Origin: Rikenellaceae bacterium
GTDB taxonomy: Bacteria; Bacteroidota; Bacteroidia; Bacteroidales; Rikenellaceae
Assembly (NCBI GenBank): GCA_017935625.1
Contig: JAGBHC010000015.1
Coordinates: forward strand, 93,121-157,120
Direction of reading: 5' to 3'
DNA length: 64,000 nt
Position 1 is the first letter of the stretch; every line of letters starts with the position of its first letter. The notes below the pieces were generated by a model that was given only the letters and a program-made list of their open reading frames with translations, had not been told where the DNA came from and ran no database searches. Shown one piece after another: positions 38,032-45,941 of this stretch. The position numbers were made by a program, and so were the translations under genes.

Positions 38032-38343
38032 CACAAAACTCTTTTTGTTCCCTCTCATCGGGACAGGAGTTCCTCCGCTCCGGGCCCTCTGCCCCGTGCC
38101 GGCGGAACCGCCACGGAACCGGCCGCGAAACCGGAAGCCGCTCCTTATATATGATAGTCTGCAACCCGACGGCCGCAGGATTGTCTTCCCTTTCGGTGGG
38201 AAACCGCATCCGCCTGTCCGGACGAAACGGTCTCCGGGCCGCACCACTCTTCGCACCGGTACGGAGGTGCTTTCGTCAGCTTTTCCGATGTCGCTCCGGG
38301 GAAGAGAAGCTCTCTTCCCCGGAGGGCAACCGGAAATAAAAGA
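38032..38343. other. mfa1-mfa2 intergenic region with a strong stem-loop
   Basis: This 312-bp spacer separates the major subunit from the anchor gene, while all other spacers in the operon are a few to tens of bp. It holds a perfect 13-bp hairpin at 38294-38324. Nothing else was recognised. Confidence 0.7.
38294..38324 (-). promoter_or_regulatory. stem-loop behind the major pilin gene (attenuator or mRNA stabiliser)
   Basis: CTCCGGGGAAGAG (38294-38306) pairs perfectly with CTCTTCCCCGGAG (38312-38324) across a 5-base loop, about 20 bp behind the mfa1-like stop. No T-run follows, so partial termination or 3' end protection of the major-subunit mRNA is more likely than full termination. Confidence 0.6.
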
Positions 38344-39945
38344 TTAAAGGTCTACACTCTGGTTGATGGCCTGCCAGCTGAGCACGTTCAGGCGTGCACC
38401 CACATGATAGGTCTTCTCCTCGTCGTCGCCGCCGGGAACGACTACCTCATCAGGGTCGTACACACCGGTACCCAGACCCTCTATCTTGTTGATGGTAACT
38501 TTATACCAGTGGTTGCGCACGATACCCAGTTCACCGTCTTTGCCCGCAGGGCCGAAGTGCTGGACGGGCACCGTGAAGTAAACCTTGCCTTCGGTATAGG
38601 TAATCGCACTTCCGACGGTCGCAAGCAGTTTCGCGTTCACCGCCGCACGGTCGGCATAAGCCACGAAATCATTGCCCTCTTTGTAATAGAGCGTCTCGCC
38701 GGCAGCCACTTTATCTTCATCAACCGCCAGGGTGGTATGATTGGTGCCCGCAACCCGGACCAGCTTGTAGTTCCCGGGCGCCAGGGTATTATACGTAGTA
38801 CCGTCCGCACCGGTCGCAGCGGTATAGACCTGACCGTTGTTGGCCCAGCGGGTAATCAGTCCGTCAGCCTTGTAGAGCAGACCGTTGTTGAGATAGAAGG
38901 TGGTTCCCTCCGGCTCGTTGTTCAGCTTATACTGTCCGCAGATGACCACATGGGTGGCCACTCCGTCGCCGGCATTTTCAGCATTGTCGGCATTGGCATA
39001 GGCTGCGGCGGAGAAAGTGTTCTCCAGACAGTAAAGGCTGGTGGGATTCTCGGTCGTGTAACCGGCATAGGTCAAACCTGTGTTGTTCTCGTAGTTGGCG
39101 TCCTTGGCCCAGAAGCAGCGATGGTCTCCCGGCTTGTTCCAGCCGGTCCAGCCGGCGGTGCTCCACGCATTCCACGACTCATCGACCTGCTTGAGGTAGG
39201 AGGCCTTGCCGTTGGTGGCACTCAGAGTCCAGCCTTTGATGGTAAGAGCCAGCTTGTCGTCTCCGATTTCCACATCGGGAGTCGTGGCCGAAGCCGAAAC
39301 GACCTCCACCTTGGCGGCGAGACGCTCCACGTATACGTCCAACGCGTTGCCGGGCTGCTTGGCCATGGCGGTCGTCGCAAAGAAGTTGTTGGCAGTCACG
39401 GGAACGGCATAGGTCGCCTTTCCCGCTGCATTCAGATAGACCGAGCTGGCCATCAGGAACTTGCCGTCCGCATTCTTATAATCGGAAGCAGCCTCGGCAT
39501 AGGCCTCGGTCATGCTCTTGCCTTGCATCGCATCGATTGCCGAATCGTCCACATTGGCATAAGCCACCAGATAGGCAGGATAGTCGTCGCCCTGCTTCAG
39601 GGTAAGCGCAATCACCGCTTCGGCTATGGCACCGACATTCTGACCGTCGCCCTTCATGGTAACCGTGGGAGTTCCGCTCTCGCCGACCGTCATAAAATTG
39701 CCGTCGGCATCGTAGAAGAGGAACTGCACCTTGGCCACTTCCGATTCATCGGCAGTGCCCTGTCCGTAGTCGCCTGCAGTCGCCCTGGAGAAAGCACCGG
39801 AAGGGACCGACAGGCGCGTACCCATGTAATAGGTGCCGCCTTCGACCACGACATCGGACTTCTTATTGTTTCCGCCCTCGTCGCCGGAGCAGGCCGCGAA
39901 ACCTGCGCAGACCATCGCTCCTAACAATAAATAATTGAATTTCAT
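38344..39945 (-). CDS. Mfa1-family major pilus subunit
   Basis: 533-residue fimbrillin. The lipoprotein signal (MKFNYLLLGAMVCAGFAAC) is followed by a mature N-domain (TYYMGTRLSVPSGAFSRATAGDYGQGTADESEVAKVQFLFYDADG). The C-domain ends in GIVRNHWYKVTINKIEGLGTG ... ARLNVLSWQAINQSVDL, the strand used for donor-strand assembly in type V pili. An Arg in AFSRATAG is a candidate site for the Arg-specific cleavage that releases the donor groove in this pilus class. Transported as a lipoprotein, cleaved, then polymerised on the surface. It lies about 40 bp behind the DUF3868 gene. Confidence 0.93.
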   Translation of the reverse strand: MKFNYLLLGAMVCAGFAACSGDEGGNNKKSDVVVEGGTYYMGTRLSVPSGAFSRATAGDYGQGTADESEVAKVQFLFYDADGNFMTVGESGTPTVTMKGDGQNVGAIAEAVIALTLKQGDDYPAYLVAYANVDDSAIDAMQGKSMTEAYAEAASDYKNADGKFLMASSVYLNAAGKATYAVPVTANNFFATTAMAKQPGNALDVYVERLAAKVEVVSASATTPDVEIGDDKLALTIKGWTLSATNGKASYLKQVDESWNAWSTAGWTGWNKPGDHRCFWAKDANYENNTGLTYAGYTTENPTSLYCLENTFSAAAYANADNAENAGDGVATHVVICGQYKLNNEPEGTTFYLNNGLLYKADGLITRWANNGQVYTAATGADGTTYNTLAPGNYKLVRVAGTNHTTLAVDEDKVAAGETLYYKEGNDFVAYADRAAVNAKLLATVGSAITYTEGKVYFTVPVQHFGPAGKDGELGIVRNHWYKVTINKIEGLGTGVYDPDEVVVPGGDDEEKTYHVGARLNVLSWQAINQSVDL

Positions 39946-39984
39946 AGACGTAAGAAAATTAAAATTATTATTCGATTCTTTTCG

Positions 39985-41430
39985 TTATTCGTTTTTTCTC
40001 AGCTGCTCCAGTTGCTCCAGCGCCGCTCCGGCTTCGGTCACACCGCCCTCCAGAGCCCGGCGGAAACAGTCGGCGGCACGGGCGTCGTCACCCGACAGAG
40101 CCGCATGCAGACCGCGGGCATACTCCGCCCGGGGCCCTTCGCCCGCTTTCGAGAGATAGCGCTCGGCACTCTTCAAATCGCTCTTGCCCATCGCCGTGTT
40201 GGCCGCATTGAGGTTGGCCGTCGGGTCGTCGGGATACATGCGCACCGCGATTTCGAACACTTCGTTGAACTCGTCGCTTCCCGGCTCGAAGCCCTGCGAA
40301 GCGATGTAAAGCTCGCCCAAACTCAACTTCTGCGGACGGCTCTTCATGATACGGAGAATCTCCTCCCGGTCGCTGAACCCGCGGATTTCGTACTTTATCC
40401 GGTAGTCGGAGCGACGCAGCCCCGGATAGCAGTGCTCGAGCAGGAACCGGTACTCCTCGGGATAGGCCTCCCGGATTTTGCGCTCCTTCGCATCGGGATT
40501 CATGTCGCTGTCTATCCATGCCACAATCTCCCGCTTATGCTCCAGCGCCGACTTTTCGACCCATGCACGCAGCCCCTGCCAGTCCTCAGGCTGGCTGGAG
40601 GTGGCGATGAGTCCCTCGGGGAAGTCATACAGCCGCGACACATACTCCTTAAGTGCGGCGGTACGCCCGGCAGCCAGCCGCCGGTTATTGTCCCACGTTC
40701 CCTCGGGCGAGGCGAAGCCCTCGATGGAAAGCGATTTGATGGTGATATCCGAATCGCTTCTTATCGAATCGATGGTGGCGTATATCTTGTCCAGTTCGAC
40801 CCGGTTCGCGCGATAGTCGGCCCGGATGACCGTCTGCGACACGGGGAAGTCGATGAATGCCTGACCGAAGAGTTCGCGCGTCTTGACCGCCTCGGCTTCG
40901 GGACGCACGTAGACGAACTGCGGACGGAAGCCCTCCGGCTCGGCGGGAACGTATTTGTATCCGCCCAGCAGCGCTCCGGGATACTCGCCCACCACCACGC
41001 TGCAGCAGGCGTAGTCCTTGCGCGAAAGCTCCAACTGCGAATCGCCCATCCATCCGCTGTAAGGCACGATGGCGTGGTAGGACAGGCGCTCGGGCATCTG
41101 CGAGGCGCGGACCACCGTTTCGTCGGCTCCGCCCAGCATGCTGCCCGCACGCAGATACTGGAAATAGCGTCTGCGGCTGTAAACGCCCACCGGCGGCAGG
41201 TCGAGCGACTGCCCGCCCCCCTTCAGAGAGGGAGTCAGCAGCACGGCCCGGTCGCCGCTCACCTCCAGCGCCGAGAGGACCACCTCCATGTCCACCACCA
41301 TATATTCGCCGTTGCGGGCCATCCGCAGGTTCTCCACGGTCACGCCTTCGGGCGCCTCCTGGGCCCGCAGCAGGGCGGCTCCCAGCAGAGCCACCCAGAA
41401 AAGAATATGTCGTTTCATCGTCTTTCGCAT
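39985..41430 (-). CDS. DUF3868/OmpA-like protein of the pilus operon
   Basis: 481 residues with a signal peptide (KRHILFWVALLGAALLRAQ). The N-terminal half corresponds to DUF3868 (VTVENLRMARNGEYMVVDMEVVLSALEVSGDRAVLLTP). The middle holds an OmpA-type peptidoglycan-binding motif (LSIEGFASPEGTWDNNRRLAAGRTAALKEYV). The end contains TPR-like helices (LNAANTAMGKSDLKSAERYLSKAG). DUF3868 proteins regularly accompany Mfa-type pilus genes and probably link the assembly machinery to the cell wall. The ATG at 41430 directly follows the DUF3575 stop; 41418 is an alternative start. Confidence 0.87.
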   Translation of the reverse strand: MRKTMKRHILFWVALLGAALLRAQEAPEGVTVENLRMARNGEYMVVDMEVVLSALEVSGDRAVLLTPSLKGGGQSLDLPPVGVYSRRRYFQYLRAGSMLGGADETVVRASQMPERLSYHAIVPYSGWMGDSQLELSRKDYACCSVVVGEYPGALLGGYKYVPAEPEGFRPQFVYVRPEAEAVKTRELFGQAFIDFPVSQTVIRADYRANRVELDKIYATIDSIRSDSDITIKSLSIEGFASPEGTWDNNRRLAAGRTAALKEYVSRLYDFPEGLIATSSQPEDWQGLRAWVEKSALEHKREIVAWIDSDMNPDAKERKIREAYPEEYRFLLEHCYPGLRRSDYRIKYEIRGFSDREEILRIMKSRPQKLSLGELYIASQGFEPGSDEFNEVFEIAVRMYPDDPTANLNAANTAMGKSDLKSAERYLSKAGEGPRAEYARGLHAALSGDDARAADCFRRALEGGVTEAGAALEQLEQLRKNE

Positions 41431-41431
41431 T

Positions 41432-42016
41432 TTAGAAAACATACACTAAGTTGATTGCGGCTTTGGTGGGCCCCACGTAGTGGTGCGGCTTGTCCCTGCT
41501 GATGCGCTTTCCGCATCCCACGCACCGGAAGGTGTCGTAGCGCGTGTAGGCATAGCCTACGCCCAGTTCGGCCTCCAGATTCCAGTGGCGGCCCAGAACC
41601 CAGGCATAGCCGTAGGCCACGCCGGCTCCTACGGCCCAACCCTGGTAGCGGTAATCTTTCAGTTTGGAGAAGTCCGTCCCCAGGAACTTGATTCCCGTAT
41701 CGACTCCTCCCACGTTGTACTGGCCGCCGAGCAGGTGGAAACCCAGGAAATGGCCGCCGAAACGCTCGCAGAACCAGTAGCGGGCCTCGGGCTGGACGAG
41801 CCAGTGTTTCCACCGGCGTTCGCCCGACATGTTCCATCCGTTGTAGTTACCCGACACGTCGAGCGTCCACCGGGGGGCCAGCCCCAACTCGACACCGACG
41901 TTCACGGTCGCAGTCGCATCGTAAAGCAAATTGCTCTTCACGGCCACCTGCTGTCCCCGGGCTACAAAACCGAGCAACAGACCGCCGAGCAACGTCACAC
42001 AAAATTTCAACTTCAT
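41432..42016 (-). CDS. DUF3575 outer-membrane protein, first gene of the pilus operon
   Basis: 194 residues. The signal peptide MKLKFCVTLLGGLLLGFVARGQ is followed by a small beta-barrel pattern typical of DUF3575: VAVKSNLLYDATATVNVGVELGLAPRWTLDVSGNYNGW, WLVQPEARYWFCERFGGHFLGFHLLGGQYN and the ending YVGPTKAAINLVYVF. These proteins open many Bacteroidales fimbrial operons together with DUF3868. The N-terminal family strand is intact. The upstream region carries the invertible promoter described separately. Confidence 0.9.
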   Translation of the reverse strand: MKLKFCVTLLGGLLLGFVARGQQVAVKSNLLYDATATVNVGVELGLAPRWTLDVSGNYNGWNMSGERRWKHWLVQPEARYWFCERFGGHFLGFHLLGGQYNVGGVDTGIKFLGTDFSKLKDYRYQGWAVGAGVAYGYAWVLGRHWNLEAELGVGYAYTRYDTFRCVGCGKRISRDKPHHYVGPTKAAINLVYVF

Positions 42017-42469
42017 ATTTTTGCGCTATAATATTGTTGTTCTTCTCTTTTCAACTTTCTCTCCTCAACCGGGCGTCCGGACTCTCCGCGAGGGGCCGTC
42101 GGCCGTTTTCGCATCTTCCGACACGACACGGGGCCGGAAACTCTCCGCCGTCTCTGCTTCCACACTCATTCGTGCTTCCTATGTCATTACGATAAAATCC
42201 GATTCGTGACCGCAGGACATCCTGTCCCCCACGCTCTTTCCCACTCACCGCAGAAGCGGTCGTCCGCATCCTATCCAGCTGTCGGACAGCGAAATTCAGC
42301 CTTGCAGGCGGTCATCTTCGAATTTTCCTCCACAGCTGAACTTCCGCATCTCCAAGGAAAAGCGCCGAAAGGCGGAAACACATCCTCCTTTCGATATCGA
42401 ATCGCACTATAACAGATTCACAAACAACGCTTTGAAGAAACGAAAAGTTCTCGAATTTCCCGATTTATT
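42017..42469. other. long 5' leader region of the pilus operon
   Basis: About 450 bp between the DUF3575 start and the left inverted repeat. No gene and no convincing minus-strand TTTG/TAnnTTTG pair was found, so the pilus operon has no obvious promoter of its own in this orientation. Confidence 0.6.
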
Positions 42470-42642
42470 CGTTCGTTAAAAACCTTCGATTAATCAGTAA
42501 GATACGTAATGGACTCCCCGGCGGTTATGCCAATAAAATCACCTGGGAATAATACGTTGATATATTTTTTGTTGCGATTTTTTTTGATTTTATCGTTTTT
42601 GTGCATATATTTGTCAATATTAACGAAGGTTTTTAACGAACG
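42470..42642. promoter_or_regulatory. putative invertible promoter element (pilus ON/OFF switch)
   Basis: Perfect 19-bp inverted repeats, CGTTCGTTAAAAACCTTCG at 42470-42488 and its reverse complement at 42624-42642, bracket 135 bp of AT-rich DNA. Inside, a canonical promoter (TTTG 42583-42586, 19-bp spacer, TATATTTG 42606-42613) points to the right, away from the pilus operon. Inversion would turn it towards the DUF3575 start at 42016. The layout matches the known invertible promoters of Bacteroidales; that this one is active is inference. Confidence 0.8.
42583..42613 (+). promoter_or_regulatory. promoter inside the invertible segment
   Basis: TTTG, 19 bp, TATATTTG: a full match to the Bacteroidetes consensus. 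Transcription in this assembly would start near 42620 and run over the right repeat towards the antiporter gene. Confidence 0.78.
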
Positions 42643-42650
42643 TTAAAAAC
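42624..42650. repeat. dyad recombination-site-like sequence at the right repeat
   Basis: GTTTTTAACG (42629-42638) and CGTTAAAAAC (42641-42650) form a perfect dyad around the dinucleotide AA (42639-42640). The left site has the same inner arm and AA/TT core (42472-42473) but only a 6-of-10 match in the outer arm. Two arms around a 2-bp core is the layout used by serine invertases. Confidence 0.6.
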
Positions 42651-42830
42651 ATGCCTTTTATCCTTGAATTTGCAAAAACATACAATTCATCATAGCATGG
42701 AATAACACAAAACACGCATTTCGCCCTCCTTTGCGGACTTCCGCCTTTCCGTCAAGGTTTTCGAAACAATCCGAACCGCCCGGGGTTGCCCGCCGAAACA
42801 AAAAACGGACTTTTTCTTTCGATTTTTTTC

Positions 42831-42918
42831 GCTATCTTTGGCTACGTCTTAGATACTCCCGCCCGGCAAAAACGTGCTCGCTTGCTTTTGCCCTCGCTTA
42901 TCACTATCTTTGACTACG
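42831..42918 (+). promoter_or_regulatory. tandem promoter-like boxes of the antiporter gene
   Basis: The sequence CTATCTTTGnCTACG occurs twice (42832-42846 and 42904-42918). The second has a proper -33 TTG at 42882-42884, 20 bp before TATCTTTG (42905-42912), and lies about 20 bp before the ATG. The first lacks a clean -33 box. Confidence 0.6.
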
Positions 42919-42933
42919 ACAAAAAGAAGAAAA

Positions 42934-44991
42934 ATGAATCCGAACCTGTTCGATATCACCCTGCCGCTCGAAGACCCGATACTCAAGTTCCTGCTCATTC
43001 TGGTCATCATCCTCACTGCGCCCCTGCTGCTCAACAAGCTGAGAATCCCCTACCTGCTGGGGCTCATCATCGCCGGCGCGGTCATCGGCCCCCACGGCCT
43101 GAACCTGGTGCTCAGAGACAGCAGCATCATTCTCTCCGGCACCGCCGGCCTGCTCTACATCATGTTCCTCTCGGGACTGGACATGGACATGTCGGACTTT
43201 CGCAAGAACCTCTGGAGAAGCCTGGTTTTCGGACTCTACACGTTCTGCGTGCCGCTGGTGCTGGGCATCCTGGCCGGATACTACATCCTGGGATTTTCCA
43301 TCTACTCCTCCATCCTGCTGGCCGGGCTCTTCGCCTCCCAGACCCTGATAGCCTACCCCATCGTGAACAAACTGGGCATCGCCCGCGACAAGGCCGTCAC
43401 CATCGCCGTGGGCGGCACGGTCATCACCGACACCCTCGCCCTGCTGCTGCTGACCGTCATCGCCGGAATGGCCACCGGCAACGCGGACGACACCTTCTGG
43501 TGGCGGCTGAGCGCCTCGGTGCTCCTCTGCGTCGTCATCATCCTGCTGCTCTTTCCGCTGCTGGCCCACTGGTTCTTCAAGCAGGTCACCGACAGCGTCT
43601 CGCAATATATCTTCGTGCTGGTGCTGGTCTTCTGCGGCTCCTACCTCGCCCAGCTGGCCGGACTGGAACCCATCATCGGCTCCTTCCTCTCCGGCCTGGC
43701 GCTCAACCGCTCCATCCCCCGCACTTCGCCCCTGATGAACCGCATCGAATTCGTGGGCAACGCCATCTTCATCCCCTTCTTCCTGATAGGCGTGGGCATG
43801 CTCATCGACTACCGCGCCTTCTTCCGCGACTGGGAGAGCATCGAGGTGGCGTTGGTGATGATTGCGATGATAACCGCAGCCAAATACCTGGCCGCCCTGT
43901 TCACCCAGAAGACCTTCCGCCTCTCGTCCGACCAGCGCACCATCATCTTCGGACTCAGCAGCGCCCACGTGGCCGCCACCCTCGCCGCCGTCATGGTGGG
44001 ATACAACATCGTGCTGGGATACACGCCCGACGGCGCTCCCATCCGCCTGCTCAACGAGAGCGTGCTGAACGGCACCCTGCTGATGATTCTGGTCACCTGC
44101 ACCGTTTCGACCATCGCCACCCAGCGCGGCGCCCACAACATCGCCGCCCGCAACGCCCAGGACGACGACGCCGAGCCCCGCCGCGAAGAGCACATCCTCA
44201 TCCCCATGGCCAACGAAGAGGCCGTAAGCCACCTCATCGGCCTGGGCATGTCCATCAAGGAGCCCAAAAACCGCAACGGACTCTACGCCCTGAACGCCAT
44301 AGACAACAAAGCGGAAGACCCCAACATCGAAAAACAGGGCCGCAAACTGCTCGACACGGCCGCCCGCGCGGTGGCCTCCGCCGACAACTACCTCCAGCCG
44401 CTGCTCCGCTACGATGTCAATATCGCCAACGCCATCGTCAGCGTGGTCAAGGAGCGCAACATCACCGACATCGTGATGGGCATGCACCGCGACCGCACGC
44501 CGGGCATACCCGGCATCGGCAGAATCGCCGCCGACGTGCTGGGTTACAGCAACGTAACCACCTTCATGTACCACCCCGCGCAGCCCCTCGCCACCATCCG
44601 CCGTCACATCGTGGTGGTGCCCGAAAAGGCCGAAAGGGAGGCCGGATTCCAGGCCTGGATGCAGAAGCTGCGCAACCTGGCCGAGAACTCCAACGCCCGG
44701 ATAGTGATTTACGCCCCGGAGAACACCCTCCCGCTGCTGCAGCCGGTCCGCAAGCGCCGCTCCCCGAAGTTCGGGTATGTCGCCTGCGACTGCTGGAACC
44801 GTCCGGCGGAGTTCGCCCGCGACGTGCGGCGCGACGACTGCCTGTGGATAGTGATGAGCCGCCGCGACCGCATCTCCTACCATCCGGCCATGGCCCGGGT
44901 TTCCACCTACATGGAACAGTACCTGCCCCACAACAGTTTCGTGCTCGTCTATCCCGTGCAGGCCGGCGTTTCCGACAACCGCTACCTGTAA
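42934..44991 (+). CDS. CPA2-type cation/proton antiporter with UspA-like C-terminal region
   Basis: 685 residues. The first 420 form a polytopic Na+/H+ exchanger domain with about 12 hydrophobic segments (LLILVIILTAPLLLNKLRIPYLLGLIIAGAVIGP at the start; LAQLAGLEPIIGSFLSGLALNRSIP; FIPFFLIGVGMLIDY). The remainder is soluble and resembles universal-stress-protein domains (EEHILIPMANEEAVSHLIGLG, then DIVMGMHRDRTPGIPG). It exchanges K+ or Na+ for H+; the ion is not decidable. The start at 42934 follows tandem promoter boxes. It is divergent from the pilus operon and receives the invertible promoter in the present orientation. Confidence 0.9.
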   Translation: MNPNLFDITLPLEDPILKFLLILVIILTAPLLLNKLRIPYLLGLIIAGAVIGPHGLNLVLRDSSIILSGTAGLLYIMFLSGLDMDMSDFRKNLWRSLVFGLYTFCVPLVLGILAGYYILGFSIYSSILLAGLFASQTLIAYPIVNKLGIARDKAVTIAVGGTVITDTLALLLLTVIAGMATGNADDTFWWRLSASVLLCVVIILLLFPLLAHWFFKQVTDSVSQYIFVLVLVFCGSYLAQLAGLEPIIGSFLSGLALNRSIPRTSPLMNRIEFVGNAIFIPFFLIGVGMLIDYRAFFRDWESIEVALVMIAMITAAKYLAALFTQKTFRLSSDQRTIIFGLSSAHVAATLAAVMVGYNIVLGYTPDGAPIRLLNESVLNGTLLMILVTCTVSTIATQRGAHNIAARNAQDDDAEPRREEHILIPMANEEAVSHLIGLGMSIKEPKNRNGLYALNAIDNKAEDPNIEKQGRKLLDTAARAVASADNYLQPLLRYDVNIANAIVSVVKERNITDIVMGMHRDRTPGIPGIGRIAADVLGYSNVTTFMYHPAQPLATIRRHIVVVPEKAEREAGFQAWMQKLRNLAENSNARIVIYAPENTLPLLQPVRKRRSPKFGYVACDCWNRPAEFARDVRRDDCLWIVMSRRDRISYHPAMARVSTYMEQYLPHNSFVLVYPVQAGVSDNRYL

Positions 44992-45039
44992 AAAGCCGCC
45001 TTTACGGCGCCTGCGGCCCGAAAAAATAGTCCCGCGACA

Positions 45040-45071
45040 TTTGTTTTTGTGGCCGGCTTCCCTTATCTTTG
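45040..45071 (+). promoter_or_regulatory. promoter of the hemerythrin-LuxR pair
   Basis: TTTG (45040-45043), a 20-bp spacer and TATCTTTG (45064-45071) match the consensus fully. The ATG at 45165 is about 90 bp downstream. Confidence 0.75.
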
Positions 45072-45164
45072 CTGACGAGCTTTCCGCACGGGAAGCCCGG
45101 CACACGCTTCGGGAGTCCGGCTCCGGAAGAGTGCGGGCCTTTCGCGACGAGCCGTTTTACGCAC

Positions 45165-45941
45165 ATGGAATCCAAACCCAACAAGAGACCCCGCCGCAGC
45201 CGCGCCGCCGACACCTCCCGGAAAAAGGGAGGCGCCCCCGCATCCGCGGCACCCGCCCTTTCGGCAGCCATCAAACTGGCCGACCTGGTGGAGAGCGACT
45301 ACAAGCTGCTCACGATACTTTCGCGCCTGGGCATCAAGCTCGGATTCGCAGAGAGCAGCGTGGCCGACATCTGCGCCCGCTACCGCCTCTCGGCCGACCT
45401 GTTTCTGCTCATCTGCCGCATCTATTCGTCGGACGACTTCCGGCCGCAGCCGGAGTATCTCGAACCGTCGGACCTGGGAAACCTGGTAAGCTACCTGCGC
45501 ACCTCGCACACCTATTACCTCACGACGGTGATTCCGCGCCTGGGCGGCGACATCCAGCGGATGACCGCCTGCTGCGACGAGAAATACGGCAAAATACTCA
45601 ACTCCTTCTTCGACAACTACCGCCGCGAGGTGGACAAGCACTTCGCCTACGAAGAGCGCGTGGTGTTCCCCTACATCGAAGCCCTGCTCGCCGGCAAGCG
45701 CGACACCGACCCCACAGGCTATTCGATAGAGACCTTCGAGGAGAACCACAGCGACATAGACACCACGCTCAACGACCTGAAGAACATCATCCTGAAATAC
45801 ATCCCCGAGGATTGCCCTCCGATGATGCAGACCGACGTGCTGCTGGAGATATTCCGTTTCGAGGAGGACCTGGCCAAACACACCGTCATCGAGAACGAGG
45901 TGCTGATACCCTTGGTGACCAAACTCGAGAGCCATGAGTGA
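45165..45941 (+). CDS. hemerythrin-domain protein
   Basis: 258 residues. A basic, low-complexity N-terminus (KPNKRPRRSRAADTSRKKGG) precedes an N-terminal helical region and a hemerythrin HHE bundle. Di-iron ligands are visible as H in RTSHTYYL, HxxxE in DKHFAYEERVVFP, H in EENHSDID and HxxxE in AKHTVIENEVLIP. Related proteins sense oxygen or NO or repair Fe-S centres (RIC/YtfE type). Its 3' end overlaps the LuxR-type regulator gene by 8 bp, so the two are co-translated and probably act together. The start is the ATG at 45165; the frame upstream to 45069 contains the promoter. Confidence 0.88.
   Translation: MESKPNKRPRRSRAADTSRKKGGAPASAAPALSAAIKLADLVESDYKLLTILSRLGIKLGFAESSVADICARYRLSADLFLLICRIYSSDDFRPQPEYLEPSDLGNLVSYLRTSHTYYLTTVIPRLGGDIQRMTACCDEKYGKILNSFFDNYRREVDKHFAYEERVVFPYIEALLAGKRDTDPTGYSIETFEENHSDIDTTLNDLKNIILKYIPEDCPPMMQTDVLLEIFRFEEDLAKHTVIENEVLIPLVTKLESHE

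Noticed and set aside
42017..42469. small gene in the long pilus leader
   Set aside because: The short frames present have no start context, family pattern or sensible composition.
42904..45105. 733-codon open frame antisense to the antiporter
   Set aside because: Low-complexity Gly/His/Val/Glu composition and an intact transporter on the plus strand.
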